DNA from: QWHO01 sp039809865
Lineage (GTDB): Bacteria; Vulcanimicrobiota; Xenobia; Xenobiales; QWHO01
NCBI GenBank assembly: GCA_039809865.1
Contig: JBDHVW010000042.1
Coordinates: forward strand, 1-64,000
DNA: 64,000 bases
Reading direction: 5' to 3'
Part shown: positions 48,964 through 59,101 of the stretch, piece by piece
Numbering within the stretch: the stretch's first letter is position 1
Layout: every line of letters starts with the position of its first letter
Translations under genes and position numbers: made by a program
The notes under the pieces: generated by a model
Seen by the model: only the letters and a program-made list of their open reading frames with translations
The model's database searches: none
What the model was told of the DNA's origin: nothing

Positions 48964-50414
48964 GGTCGCTGCGCCAGGGCCTGCTCCAGCGCGCTGGCCG
49001 TCGCCGTATCTCCATAGATCACGAAGTTGATGTCCTTCACGTTCTGGGCTCGCGCCTGGAAGTCGCGCACGGCCCTGGCCATATCCGCCACCTTCTGCTC
49101 GGGGGTTCCCCCGGCGTTCTTCATGACGCCCAGGCGCATGGCCGGAATCGAGACGGTCTTCTGGCCTGCCTGGTCGGCCGCGTTCAGACCGGCGCTCAGA
49201 ATGTCATAGAGCGGCAACTTGAGATCGTCCACCACGAAGACCACGCTCTTGAAAGCGCCCTGGTGAGGCTGCTGGGTGCCGGCCACCTTCACCTGGCCGT
49301 CTTGTTTCCCGATCAGAACCTGGGCCTGTTGGTGGAACTGACCCCCGCCGGCGCGCGCGATCGCGCCGTCGACGCCCCCCATCCACATGCCTTCGGAGTT
49401 GACCGCCGTGATCAACCCGTCAGCGGGGACCCGGGTAATATCGCCCAGCTGCACTTTGACAGTGGGCGCCGTCGCGGTGGTCGCTGCGGCTGCGGGGGTT
49501 GCTGAGGTCGCGGCCGGAGCCTGGAGCTGGGCCAGGCCGGGGAAAATGGCTCCCACGCCCATGGCGCTCAAGGGAGTGAGGTGCAGCTCGGTCTGCTTAC
49601 GGCCGTCGAGCCACTTCCAAACGGGCGCCGACTTCCAATCGAAGAAACCATTGAAACCGTTGCGCGTGGAGGCGCCAACCTGGCCCAGCAGCGAGCCGCC
49701 ACTGACATCGTAGCCCTGATCGCCCCCCTTTTTGACGGAGAGCGGATTCTCTTGCACGTTGTTGGCTCCGCCCAGACCCATGGCCCGGCCCGCGCCGCCC
49801 AGGATGGACTTGCCCGCCGGGGCATTGGACTCGCTGATCTCGCTGGCGTGCAACCGACCACCCGGGCCCTCGGTGATGCGCGTGAACTGCTTTCCTTGCG
49901 CCGTCGTCACCTCGTTGAAAATCGAGGTGCGGGTGCCGTCGGGCGCGATCGTCTCGGCCTTCTCGCGCGTGACCGCGCCGTCCGGGCGCTGCTGGAACTG
50001 CGAGGTGATACCGTACTCGCCGGAAGTCGGGTCGAACGTGATCAGGTTCGGGCTGGTGGGGTCAACCTGAACATAAACCTTCCCGTCGCTGCCGTGCTGG
50101 GCGGCCACCGGCGTGGGCTGAGCGGTCTGGAGCAGGGCCCGCACCGAGCCATCGGCGCCCTGCAACACCGCGACCTGTACCGGCAGGAACGGCCCGGCCG
50201 GCAGGACCGCCTGGTAGGCCACGCCACCTTGATCGCGCAGCAACTGCAACCCGCTCGGATAGACGACAGGCTTGGCGGGCGCGGCCGGAATGCTGGCTCC
50301 GAGACCATCGGCGCCCCAGGGGTTGCCTCCGCCCTGAGCGCCAGATGCAGGCTGTGGCCGGCCGATCGGAGCCTGGTTCAGGTGGGAGAGGGGATTGATG
50401 CCGCCGAGGTTCAT
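48960..50414 (-). CDS. Macro-domain protein with long N-terminal region
   Basis: A 484-residue protein; ATG 50414 has TTGGAGGACG before it. MNLGGINPLSHLNQAPIGRP starts a low-complexity segment; residues about 60-300 are Gly/Gln-rich with little homology. Residues about 345-484 form a macro domain: VKVQLGDITRVPADGLITAV, NSEGMWMGGVDGAIARAGG, and FVIYGDTATASALEQAL at the end. Macro domains bind or hydrolyse ADP-ribose derivatives; the usual NAAN loop is read here as AVNSEGMWMGG. No signal peptide. It may act in ADP-ribosylation reversal. Confidence 0.8.
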   Translation of the reverse strand: MNLGGINPLSHLNQAPIGRPQPASGAQGGGNPWGADGLGASIPAAPAKPVVYPSGLQLLRDQGGVAYQAVLPAGPFLPVQVAVLQGADGSVRALLQTAQPTPVAAQHGSDGKVYVQVDPTSPNLITFDPTSGEYGITSQFQQRPDGAVTREKAETIAPDGTRTSIFNEVTTAQGKQFTRITEGPGGRLHASEISESNAPAGKSILGGAGRAMGLGGANNVQENPLSVKKGGDQGYDVSGGSLLGQVGASTRNGFNGFFDWKSAPVWKWLDGRKQTELHLTPLSAMGVGAIFPGLAQLQAPAATSATPAAAATTATAPTVKVQLGDITRVPADGLITAVNSEGMWMGGVDGAIARAGGGQFHQQAQVLIGKQDGQVKVAGTQQPHQGAFKSVVFVVDDLKLPLYDILSAGLNAADQAGQKTVSIPAMRLGVMKNAGGTPEQKVADMARAVRDFQARAQNVKDINFVIYGDTATASALEQALAQRP

Positions 50415-50591
50415 CGCGCGTCCTCCAAGGAAATCTACGAGGGACAGTTCCCGTTGGCGACGGACTTTCCCTGGCGAGGACGACCTCAGCAAATGGGGTT
50501 AGTTGAGCCAGGCGTGAAAGCCTTCTTCCGTGCTCGAAAAGGGGGCTCGGGAAAGCACCCGAAGAGCCGCTGCATTGCGGGAGGAGGCTTC
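50415..50591. other. Divergent intergenic region macro gene / carbonic anhydrase
   Basis: 177 bp separating two divergent genes. A ribosome site GGAGGAGG precedes the carbonic anhydrase ATG. I see no clear promoter hexamers or hairpins. Confidence 0.3.
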
Positions 50592-51275
50592 ATGAAACGT
50601 AGAGATCTGTTTCGTCTCGGTCTGGGTGCGGTGCTGGTGGGCTCGATGGGGAGGGTCTCCCTGGGCCAGACTTCCTCGGTGGGTCCGGACGAGGCGCTCA
50701 AGCGCCTCAAAGAGGGCAATGAACGCTACGTCAGCGGGCTGAAGACAGGCGGTTCGGGACGCTCGGCCGACCGGCGCGCGGAGTTGACCGGATCGCAAAG
50801 TCCCTACGCGATGGTGCTGGGCTGCGCCGACTCGCGCGTGGCGCCGGAGATTCTCTTCGACGCCGGCATCGGCGACCTGTTCGTCGTGCGCGTGGCGGGC
50901 AACATCGTGAGCGCTGCCAACTACGGCATCATGGGCAGCATCGAGTTCGGGCACGCGGTGCTGGGCTCGAACCTGATCGTGGTCCTGGGCCATTCGGCTT
51001 GCGGCGCCGTGCGGGGAGCGCTGGATACCATCGCCAACGACAAGGAGCTACCGGGCTCGATCGAGGGCGTGGTGGACGCGATCCGCCCGGCCGCGCGCCG
51101 CAGCAAGGGCCTGCCCGGCGACCCGTTGGTCAACGCGACGCGCGTGAACGTGGAGGAGGGCGTCAAGCGCCTGCCGCTCTACAGCGAGATCCTCCAGGGT
51201 GCGGTGGCCGCCGGTAAGCTCAAGATCGTGGGCGGCGTCTACGACCTGAAGTCGGGCGCGGTGGACTGGGTCTAG
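50592..51275 (+). CDS. Beta-class carbonic anhydrase with Tat signal
   Basis: Interconverts carbon dioxide and bicarbonate. The 227-residue product begins MKRRDLFRLGLGAVLVGSMG, a twin-arginine signal, then mature sequence after SLGQ. Zinc ligands are in VLGCADSRVAPE (Cys, with the Asp-Arg pair) and VLGHSACGAVRGAL (His and Cys). GNERYVSG and DLFVVRVAGNIVS are family signatures. So the enzyme is probably folded in the cytoplasm and exported to the periplasm. Strong ribosome site. It converges with the thioredoxin-like gene by a four-base overlap. Confidence 0.95.
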   Translation: MKRRDLFRLGLGAVLVGSMGRVSLGQTSSVGPDEALKRLKEGNERYVSGLKTGGSGRSADRRAELTGSQSPYAMVLGCADSRVAPEILFDAGIGDLFVVRVAGNIVSAANYGIMGSIEFGHAVLGSNLIVVLGHSACGAVRGALDTIANDKELPGSIEGVVDAIRPAARRSKGLPGDPLVNATRVNVEEGVKRLPLYSEILQGAVAAGKLKIVGGVYDLKSGAVDWV

Positions 51276-51886
51276 TAGGAGAGGCCACCGCCTTCGGCCG
51301 CGTCAGGGCCTGGCGCGGCCGAAGCGCCCGGAGGATAGGGGTGCGAATCGGTCGTCGTGGTCGTCACGGAGCCGCCCTGCATCTTGGCGACGGCCTCCTC
51401 GAGCGCCTTCGGATCGGCCGGGCCCTGCCAGACCTTACGGTGGTCCTGGTCGAGCAGGATGTAGCAGGTCGCGTCGCTGCCGCCCAGCAGGTTGACGCCG
51501 ATCTGGCCGCCCTCGTCCACCAGCACCGCGTCGGCGGAGGGCGCGAACTGACTCACGAAGTTGGCTCCCGAGGGCTGGTCGGCGTAGACCAGCAGGTTCC
51601 AGGTCGTCAGACCACGCTGTTTGGCCAGGGCCATGGCATCGCGGTCGGTCTGCCTGGTCCGCTCCTGGCAGTCGGGACAGCCGACGGCGGACAGGAACAC
51701 GAAGACCGGTCCTTTCACGTCAGCGAGGTGCTTCGGCCCTCCGCCCACCGCGCTGAGGGTAAAATCGACCGCGCCCGCCACCGGAGCGGTCGCCGGCGCG
51801 GGCGCCGCGGAATACACGTGGTAGAGCCATCCGGCCAGGGCCACCGCGGCCAGGACGAAGAGAAAGTCGTAGTGGCTCCTGCGCAT
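51272..51886 (-). CDS. Membrane-anchored thioredoxin-like protein (TlpA type)
   Basis: A 204-residue protein. MRRSHYDFLFVLAAVALAGW and following residues form one membrane anchor; then VDFTLSAVGGGPKHLADVKG and VFVFLSAVGCPDCQERTRQT, a thioredoxin-fold start with a CPDC redox site. ATCYILLDQDHRKVWQGPAD is the strand near the cis-Pro region. The end is Ser/Thr/Pro-rich. It should act in the periplasm as a reductant or peroxide-linked redox protein. It starts five bases after the NDH-2 stop, so they share a transcript. Confidence 0.85.
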   Translation of the reverse strand: MRRSHYDFLFVLAAVALAGWLYHVYSAAPAPATAPVAGAVDFTLSAVGGGPKHLADVKGPVFVFLSAVGCPDCQERTRQTDRDAMALAKQRGLTTWNLLVYADQPSGANFVSQFAPSADAVLVDEGGQIGVNLLGGSDATCYILLDQDHRKVWQGPADPKALEEAVAKMQGGSVTTTTTDSHPYPPGASAAPGPDAAEGGGLSY

Positions 51887-51891
51887 GTCTA

Positions 51892-53211
51892 TTACCCTCC
51901 TCTGGTTGGCTCGGGCGCCGCCTCCGGCGTCGGGGGAGGCGTGGGATCGACCTCGGGCTCGAGCTTGTCCGGATCCATCGTGATGATGCGCACCCCCCAC
52001 CGCCAGGTGAGATAGGCCCAGGCCCAGCGGACGAAGACCTGCACCCGGTTCTGGAAATCCACGATGTACATCAGGTGGATGAACAACCACGCGCACCAGG
52101 CCAGAAAGCCCTTCATCGTGATCCCGTGGGTCTCCGCGATGGCAGCCGTGCGGCCGATGGTCGCCATGCTGCCCTTGTCGAAATACTTGAACTTCTCCAA
52201 CGGTTTGCCGGCGATCAAGCGCAACAGGTTCTTGCCGGCCAGACGACCCTGCTGCATGGCTACCGGCGCCATTCCGGGCAAAATCTTCCCGTTCTCCTCG
52301 AGGTGGGCCATGTCGCCCAGGCAGAAAACGTTGTCATGTCCCTTCAGGCGCAGGTCGGGCTCGATCATCACGCGCCCGGCCCGATCGCGGTCGGGAGACA
52401 CCTGCTCGGCCAGGTCCGAGCCGCCCACGCCGGCAGCCCAGAGCACGTTGGCCGCCTCGATGACCCCTTTGTCGGTGGTCACCTTCCCCGCCTCGATGTT
52501 CTGGACGCGCTCGCTGAAACGCACCTCCACGCCCATCTTCTGCAGGCGTTTGAGCGCGTAGGCCGACAGGTGCGCCGGGTAGGCGCCCAGCAACCGATCG
52601 CTGCCCTCGATCAGGATCACCCGGGCCATCTCGGGGTGGATGTTCTTGAAGTCCCAGCGCAGCACGTAGCGGCGCAACTCGGCGAAGGCACCGGCCAGTT
52701 CGACCCCGGTGGGTCCGCCGCCCACCACCACGATCGTCATCAACTTCTCGATGCGCGCCGGATCGGTGGAGCGCTCGGCCTGCTCGAAGCTGTAGAGCAC
52801 CCGGTTGCGAATGGTGAGCGCATCTTGCAGGCTCTTCAACCCCGGTGCGTGCTTCGCCCAGTCGTCGTGGCCAAAGTAGGAGGTGCGTCCCCCCATCGCC
52901 AGGATGAGGTAGTCGAAGGGCAGCTCCAGCCTGCCCTGATCGAGGATGACGCGCTGTCCGGGATAGTCGATCGTGGTGACCTCACCCATCAGCACCTGGA
53001 GGTTCTTCTGATTCCAGGTCACCGCGCGCACCGCGCTGGAGATCTCCGAGGGGTTGAGGCCGGCCGTGGCCACCTGGTAGAGCAGGGGCTGGAACAGATG
53101 GTGGTTCTGCCGGTCCACCATCGTGATGCTCAGATCTTTGGCACCCTTGAGGGCTCTGGCCGCGGACAGCCCGCCGAAGCCGGCTCCCACGATCACGACG
53201 CGTTTGCTCAT
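51892..53211 (-). CDS. ndh: Type II NADH dehydrogenase (NDH-2)
   Basis: Oxidises NADH and reduces quinone without pumping protons. The 439-residue product begins MSKRVVIVGAGFGGLSAARA (FAD site), has a second dinucleotide fold TIVVVGGGPTGVELAGAFAE for NADH, and C-terminal helices (FLAWCAWLFIHLMYIVDFQN) that attach it to the membrane. VLWAAGVGGSDLA and VFCLGDMAHL are family motifs. A GTG at 53232 would add seven residues; the ATG at 53211 is preferred. Expressed with the TlpA-like gene. Confidence 0.93.
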   Translation of the reverse strand: MSKRVVIVGAGFGGLSAARALKGAKDLSITMVDRQNHHLFQPLLYQVATAGLNPSEISSAVRAVTWNQKNLQVLMGEVTTIDYPGQRVILDQGRLELPFDYLILAMGGRTSYFGHDDWAKHAPGLKSLQDALTIRNRVLYSFEQAERSTDPARIEKLMTIVVVGGGPTGVELAGAFAELRRYVLRWDFKNIHPEMARVILIEGSDRLLGAYPAHLSAYALKRLQKMGVEVRFSERVQNIEAGKVTTDKGVIEAANVLWAAGVGGSDLAEQVSPDRDRAGRVMIEPDLRLKGHDNVFCLGDMAHLEENGKILPGMAPVAMQQGRLAGKNLLRLIAGKPLEKFKYFDKGSMATIGRTAAIAETHGITMKGFLAWCAWLFIHLMYIVDFQNRVQVFVRWAWAYLTWRWGVRIITMDPDKLEPEVDPTPPPTPEAAPEPTRGG

Positions 53212-53217
53212 AACAGT

Positions 53218-53238
53218 GAGTGTGTTAGCCACACACTC
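53218..53238. promoter_or_regulatory. Perfect inverted repeat at the ndh start
   Basis: GAGTGTGT, five-base spacer TAGCC and ACACACTC form a perfect 8-bp palindrome just ahead of the ndh start codon and 14 bases after the stop of the upstream small gene. It could be an operator or a translational hairpin. No T-tract follows. Confidence 0.6.
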
Positions 53239-53251
53239 AGGGAAATCCCCT

Positions 53252-53587
53252 TCAGGCGACCCGGTTGCTGAGCACCTCGCCGGAGGCGAAATCGAACGCG
53301 ATCTCCTGGGCGTTGCTGCGGAACTCGGTGCGCAGGATCAGAACGTTGGCCTGGCGGTCGAGCTGGAGCTGCTGGCCGACCTGGCCCGGGTGCCCCAGCA
53401 CGTAGCGGCGGGGAGCGTCGCTGTCGGTGGAGCAATCCTCCGACAGGCGCCAGCCGTCTCGCAGCAGCTGCTTGGGCTGGCTGAGGTAGCGGCGCAGCCG
53501 CAGCGAGCGGACGTCCGGCAGCGCGGCGACCAGGCCGGCGCGGCGGAGCTGGTTCAACAGTTCGGGGCTGACTTGCGACTTCATCAT
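53252..53587 (-). CDS. Small hypothetical protein upstream of ndh
   Basis: A 111-residue soluble protein, start at ATG 53587 or 53584 (MMKSQVSPELLNQLRRAGLV) with GGAGG upstream. It is rich in Leu, Arg and Gln (SLRLRRYLSQPKQLLRDGWR; LILRTEFRSNAQEIAFDFAS). The gap to ndh is 40 bases and holds the palindrome, so co-transcription is likely. No family recognised. Confidence 0.65.
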   Translation of the reverse strand: MMKSQVSPELLNQLRRAGLVAALPDVRSLRLRRYLSQPKQLLRDGWRLSEDCSTDSDAPRRYVLGHPGQVGQQLQLDRQANVLILRTEFRSNAQEIAFDFASGEVLSNRVA

Positions 53588-53736
53588 TTGGGCGGGCCTC
53601 CTGTCAACGACTTCTTGCTCTCAGGATAGCGAGCCGACTTTCAGATTTTCTTTGTACGAGTCGCAAACATGTTACAGAGTCGTTAAGATCTTGTGAACAA
53701 GGAGATCCCCCGGGCGCGCCAGAACCCCCCGGGCCT

Positions 53737-55239
53737 ATGCGCAAATTGCTTCTCTGCTGGATTTTCACGCTCGCCCTGGCCCAGGCCCAGGAGCAGCCCA
53801 TCAAGCTCACCCTGCTGCAGCTCAACGACGTCTACACCATTGCCCCGGTGGACAAGGGGGGCGTGAACGGCGGCTTTGATCGCGTGGAGACACTTCGGCA
53901 GCGCGTCGCGCGCGAAAACCCCAATACGATCTTCGTGATGGGAGGTGATACGCTCTCGCCGAGCGTGGCCTCCAACCTTTTCAAAGGCGCCCAGATGGTG
54001 GAGGGATGGAACGCCGTCCACCTGGACGTTTCGGTGCTCGGCAACCACGAGTTCGACTTCGGGGACGAGGTGCTGATCGAGCGCATGAAAGAGTCCAAGT
54101 TCGTCTGGCTCGGCTCCAACGTCCGCTCCAAGAAGACGGGCGGAACCTTCAACGGGATGCCGGAGACCCTGGTCAAGACTGTCGGCGGAGTCAAGCTCGG
54201 CTTCTTCGGCCTGCTCACCCCGGAGACGCTGCAATCCTCGCGCGCCAGCGCCGACGTCGCCATCGCCGATCCGGTCGAGACCGCGCGCGAGATGGTCAAA
54301 GCACTGCGCGGTCAGGGTTGCACCGTGGTGGTGGCCCTGACCCACCTGAGCCTGCCCGAGGATATCGCCGTGGCCAGCCAGGTGGACGGCATCGACGTCA
54401 TCTGCGGCGGCCACGAGCACACCCTGTTGGGGGGGATGGCCGGCCGGACCCCCATCTTCAAGTGGGGCTCCGATGCGCGCATCTTCGGGCGCATCGACCT
54501 GACCGTGCAGGGCGGCATGGTGAGGAATATCGAGTGGTTCGGGCTCCCCATCAACAAGGACGTGCCCGGTGACCCCACCGTGGCGGCGCTCATCAAGACT
54601 TACGAGGACAAGCTCAACCAGGCGCTGGGCCAGCCCATCGGGCGGACCGAGGTGGATCTGAACGCTCTCCAGATCGACAACCGCAACGTAGAAACGAACC
54701 TGGGCGATTTCATCGCCGATTGCTACCGTAAGGCGCTGGGAGCCGACGTGGCCTTCCTCAACGGCGGCTCCATCCGCTCCAACCAGACCATCTCAGCGGG
54801 ACAGCTGACGCGGCGGGACATCATGGCTGTGCTTCCCTTCGAGAACCCGGTGGTGAAGGTGGAGATCCCCGGCAAAGTGCTTCGCCAGGCGATGGAGCAC
54901 GGATTCGAGTTGGCGGGAAGCGCCCCCGAGGCGGGCCAGTTTCCGCAGGTCTCGGGCGTGGTCATCAAGTACGACGCGCGGAAGGCCCCCGGGTCGCGCA
55001 TCGTCGAGTTCCTGGTGGGCGGCCAGCCCCTGCAGGACGACCAGACCTACACCCTGGCCACCAACACCTTCGTGCTGGCCGGGGGAGACGGCTACACCAT
55101 GCTGAACGGACTCAAGGAGCTGATCAGCGCGGAGGCTGGCCCCGTGGAGCCGGCCACGGTCATCAAGGCCATCGAGACAGCCAAGACGATCGCCCCGCGC
55201 GTGGAAGGCCGCATTCTGCGGCTGGACGGAGGGAGGTGA
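53737..55239 (+). CDS. Exported 5'-nucleotidase/2',3'-cyclic phosphodiesterase (UshA-like)
   Basis: A 500-residue periplasmic or surface enzyme. Signal peptide MRKLLLCWIFTLALAQAQEQ; metallophosphatase motifs LLQLNDVYTI, FVMGGDTLSPS, VLGNHEFDFG, VVALTHLSLPED and CGGHEHTLLGG bind two metals. The C-terminal 5'-nucleotidase domain has NGGSIRSNQTISAGQLTRRD and VLPFENPVVKVEIPGKVL, and ends VLAGGDGYTML. It salvages phosphate and nucleosides from extracellular nucleotides. Its stop codon lies inside the ribosome site of selD. Confidence 0.95.
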   Translation: MRKLLLCWIFTLALAQAQEQPIKLTLLQLNDVYTIAPVDKGGVNGGFDRVETLRQRVARENPNTIFVMGGDTLSPSVASNLFKGAQMVEGWNAVHLDVSVLGNHEFDFGDEVLIERMKESKFVWLGSNVRSKKTGGTFNGMPETLVKTVGGVKLGFFGLLTPETLQSSRASADVAIADPVETAREMVKALRGQGCTVVVALTHLSLPEDIAVASQVDGIDVICGGHEHTLLGGMAGRTPIFKWGSDARIFGRIDLTVQGGMVRNIEWFGLPINKDVPGDPTVAALIKTYEDKLNQALGQPIGRTEVDLNALQIDNRNVETNLGDFIADCYRKALGADVAFLNGGSIRSNQTISAGQLTRRDIMAVLPFENPVVKVEIPGKVLRQAMEHGFELAGSAPEAGQFPQVSGVVIKYDARKAPGSRIVEFLVGGQPLQDDQTYTLATNTFVLAGGDGYTMLNGLKELISAEAGPVEPATVIKAIETAKTIAPRVEGRILRLDGGR

Positions 55240-55246
55240 TCCACCC
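55229..55246 (+). promoter_or_regulatory. Extended Shine-Dalgarno of selD
   Basis: GGAGGTGATCCA before the selD ATG pairs with the 3' tail of 16S rRNA over 12 bases, an unusually long match. It contains the stop codon of the upstream nucleotidase gene. Confidence 0.75.
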
Positions 55247-56274
55247 ATGGAAACGGTCCGACTGACGTCGCTCAGTACCTGCGCGGGTTGAGCCTCCAAG
55301 ATCCGCCCTGAGGATCTGGAGCAGGTTCTGCCCCACCTGGACTGGGAGCCCGACCCCCGCATTCTGGTCGGGAGAGATTTCTCCGACGACGCCGTCGTGG
55401 TGCGCGCCGGCAGCGACACGTTGCTGGTGCAGACGCTCGATTTTTTCACCCCCGTGGTGGACGAGCCTTACGACTACGGGCAGATCGCCGCCGCCAACTC
55501 CCTGTCGGACGTCTACGCGATGGGGGGTCGGCCGCTGACTGCCATGAACATCGTCTGCTTTCCGACCCGCACGCTCGGAACCGCGGTCTTGCGTGAGATC
55601 CTGCGCGGCGGCCTGGACAAGGTCAAGGAATCCGGCGCCGTGCTGGCCGGCGGCCACACGGTGGAGGACGCGGAGCCCAAGTTCGGGCTGTCCGTCACCG
55701 GGCTCGTGCAAGAGGAGGAGCTGGCCACCAAGGCGGGCCTGAAGCCGGGCGAGGTGCTGATCCTGACCAAGCCGCTGGGCGTGGGCATCCTGACCACCGC
55801 CCAGAAGCGCGGCCTGCTGCCGCCCGATTTGCTGGCGCTGGCGGTCAGGTCGATGGCGCGTCTGAATGCAGCTGCCCGCGACGCGATGGTGGCGGCCGGG
55901 GCTCGCGGGGGCACCGACATCACCGGTTACGCCCTGCTCGGCCACGCCATGGAGATGGTGAAGGCGGCCGGGGTCGGGCTCGAGGTCTGGTCCGGCAAGC
56001 TGCCGCTGCTGCCCGGCGTGGCCGAGATGCGCGCCCAGGGCTGCTGGCCGGGAGGCTCGGCGGCCAATCGGGCCTGGCTCGAGGGCTCCGGGCTCCTGGA
56101 GTGGGGCCCCGAGGTGCCCGAGCTGCTCAAAGACGTGACCTGCGATGCGCAGACCAGCGGCGGGCTCTTCTTCGGCGTGGCCGAGGACCGCGTGGACAGC
56201 GTCTTGCGCGCCTTGCCCGAGGCGGCGGCCGTGGGCAGGGTCCGGCCCGGGCCGCAGCCAACTCTGACGGTACT

Positions 56275-56278
<4 letters not shown>
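55247..56278 (+). CDS. selD: Selenide, water dikinase with in-frame selenocysteine TGA (selenoprotein)
   Basis: Makes selenophosphate from selenide and ATP. Reading from ATG 55247 gives METVRLTSLSTCAG, then TGA (55289-55291, codon 15), then ASKIRPEDLEQVLPHLDW and on without a stop to 56278 (343 residues with Sec). The family pattern at this place is LT-x-x-S-x-x-x-GCGCK or G(U)xxK, so the TGA replaces the catalytic Cys/Sec. Downstream motifs: DDAVVVRAG, YDYGQIAAANSLSDVYAMGG, AGGHTVEDAEPKFGLSVTG and GTDITGYALLGHAMEM. Ordinary gene calling would start at about 55397 and lose the active site. Overlaps selA (GTGA). Confidence 0.95.
55294..55321 (+). promoter_or_regulatory. Candidate bacterial SECIS hairpin in selD
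   Basis: Two bases after the TGA, CTCC (55294-55297) pairs with GGAG (55318-55321), one A is bulged, and AGATCC (55299-55304) pairs with GGATCT (55312-55317). The loop is GCCCTGA (7 bases), 13-20 bases after the TGA. Stem length, a bulge in the stem and a small loop at this distance are what SelB recognises in bacteria. Confidence 0.85.
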
Positions 56279-57590
<1,312 letters not shown>

Positions 57591-57597
<7 letters not shown>

Positions 57598-58217
57598 ATT
57601 TCATCATCTTCGGCACCAAGGGCGTGACCAGCACGGCCGGCAAGGGCGAGTTCCACTGTCCGCAGTGCGGCCCCAAGCCTTACCTGCACAAGAAAGTCAA
57701 GAAGTGGTTCACGCTCTATTTCATCCCCTGCATTCCGATGGAGACCCTGGGGGAGTACATCGAGTGCCAGAACTGCAAGGGCACCTACAAGATGGAAGTG
57801 CTGAACTACGACCCGCGCGCCGAGCAAATGCAGCTGAACGCCCACTACGAGGACGTGGTGCGGCGCGTGATGATCGAGATGATGCTGGCCGATGACGTGC
57901 TCGAGGAGAGCGAGATCACCAGCATGCAGGAGATCTACGCCCAGATCGCCGGTCGCCAGCTTTCGCGCGACGAAATCCTGGCCGAGGCCGAGCAGGCCCG
58001 GCGCAGCGGCGGCGACGTCCTGCGCTACCTCGAGCAGATGAACCGCATGCTCAACAACAACGGGCGCGAGAGCATCTTGAAGGCGGCCGCCCACGTGGCC
58101 ATGGCGGACGGCAAGTTCGAGCCTTCGGAGCGGCAGTTCCTGAATAAAGCCGCCGAGGCGCTGGGAATCACCCAGGCCCATCTGAACGGCATCCTGGCCG
58201 AGGTGCAGAAGGCCTAG
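57591..58217 (+). CDS. Zinc-ribbon and TerB-like domain protein
   Basis: A 208-residue protein whose ATG (57591) lies inside the selA end. The first ~65 residues hold a zinc ribbon (FHCPQCGPKPYLHKKVKKWF; IECQNCKGTYKM), i.e. two CxxC pairs around a short membrane-proximal stretch FTLYFIPCIPMETLGEYIE. Residues about 85-208 are a helical TerB-like domain (MIEMMLADDVLEESEITSMQ; KAAAHVAMADGKFEPSERQF; ALGITQAHLNGIL). Related zinc-ribbon/TerB proteins occur in many bacteria with unknown role. Co-translation with selA suggests a link or simply shared expression. Confidence 0.85.
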
Positions 58218-59101
58218 CTGCGCCGGATGCGCAGAACGGTGACCCACCAGCGACAGCGGGCCTGCTCGGGAGCTGCGAGCACCAGTGGGCGCAGGCGCTC
58301 GGCCAGCTCGTTGGGCAGAGCGGCCTGTCCCAGCGAGGCTTCCACGAACGCCACCACCTGGTCGGCGTAGGTTTCCAGGTCGCCGGTCTGCTGCAGCTGG
58401 TCCCAGAAGGGGTCCGGCATCTCGGGCTCCTCGGCTTCCAGCAGCTCCAGGGTCTGGCCCAGTGGGGCCTTCCATTCGTCCATCCGCCGGTGGTAGGTGG
58501 GCACGTTGAGCTCGGGGGCGCAGGCCGCCACCATCTCCAACAGCGGCTCGGCCAGAATGCGCCCGTGCTTGTCGGCGCCGCTGCCCACCAGCACGATCTG
58601 GCCGCCCGGGGCCAGCTCGACGGCGCGGCAAACAAGCCACCGCTCCCAGTCCTGGCGCGCTTGCTCCACCCAGATGCGTCGGGACGTCGAGCTGCGGGGA
58701 CTGGGCGGCGGGCCGGGCGTGCGACTGAGCCAGTGAGTGGCGGTGCTGCTCCAGACCAGCTTGAGGTGACCCGGAGGGAACAGCGGATCGTAGAACGAGC
58801 CGGCGAGGGCGGCCCGGTAGACGTCGGGGGCCGCGTAACCGTTGGCATTCTTCAGTACGCTGGCGAAGTCGTTGTGGGGCAGGTCGGCGTGCAGCACCTC
58901 GATGGGGTTGGAGGTGCGCTCGCGCAGGGCCGCGATGGCGGTCTTCACGGGCTCGACCGAGTTGCCCCCGGTGCCGCAGCCCAGGTCGGCCAGCCGGACG
59001 GGGCCCGCGTCCAGGGGCACCTCCCGCGCCGCTCGGGCGAGCATCGGTAGGCCCAGGCGGGCCGCCTCGAGCTGAGGCCGGGAGCCCGCGTCGTAGCTCA
59101 C
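58214..59101 (-). CDS. SABATH-type (SAM-dependent carboxyl) methyltransferase
   Basis: A 295-residue protein from GTG 59101 (GTGA overlap with the M48 stop). It shows the SAM site LADLGCGTGGNSVEPVK, then VLHADLPHNDFASVLKNANG, LAGSFYDPLFPPGHLKLVWS and SSTATHWLSRTPG, the order and wording of the SABATH family (salicylate/jasmonate/IAA carboxyl methyltransferases of plants; bacterial members exist). LAPGGQIVLVGSG is the post-core strand. It is about 60 residues shorter than plant enzymes. Substrate unknown, probably a small carboxylic acid. Convergent with the TerB gene (CTAG). Confidence 0.85.
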   Translation of the reverse strand: MSYDAGSRPQLEAARLGLPMLARAAREVPLDAGPVRLADLGCGTGGNSVEPVKTAIAALRERTSNPIEVLHADLPHNDFASVLKNANGYAAPDVYRAALAGSFYDPLFPPGHLKLVWSSTATHWLSRTPGPPPSPRSSTSRRIWVEQARQDWERWLVCRAVELAPGGQIVLVGSGADKHGRILAEPLLEMVAACAPELNVPTYHRRMDEWKAPLGQTLELLEAEEPEMPDPFWDQLQQTGDLETYADQVVAFVEASLGQAALPNELAERLRPLVLAAPEQARCRWWVTVLRIRRS

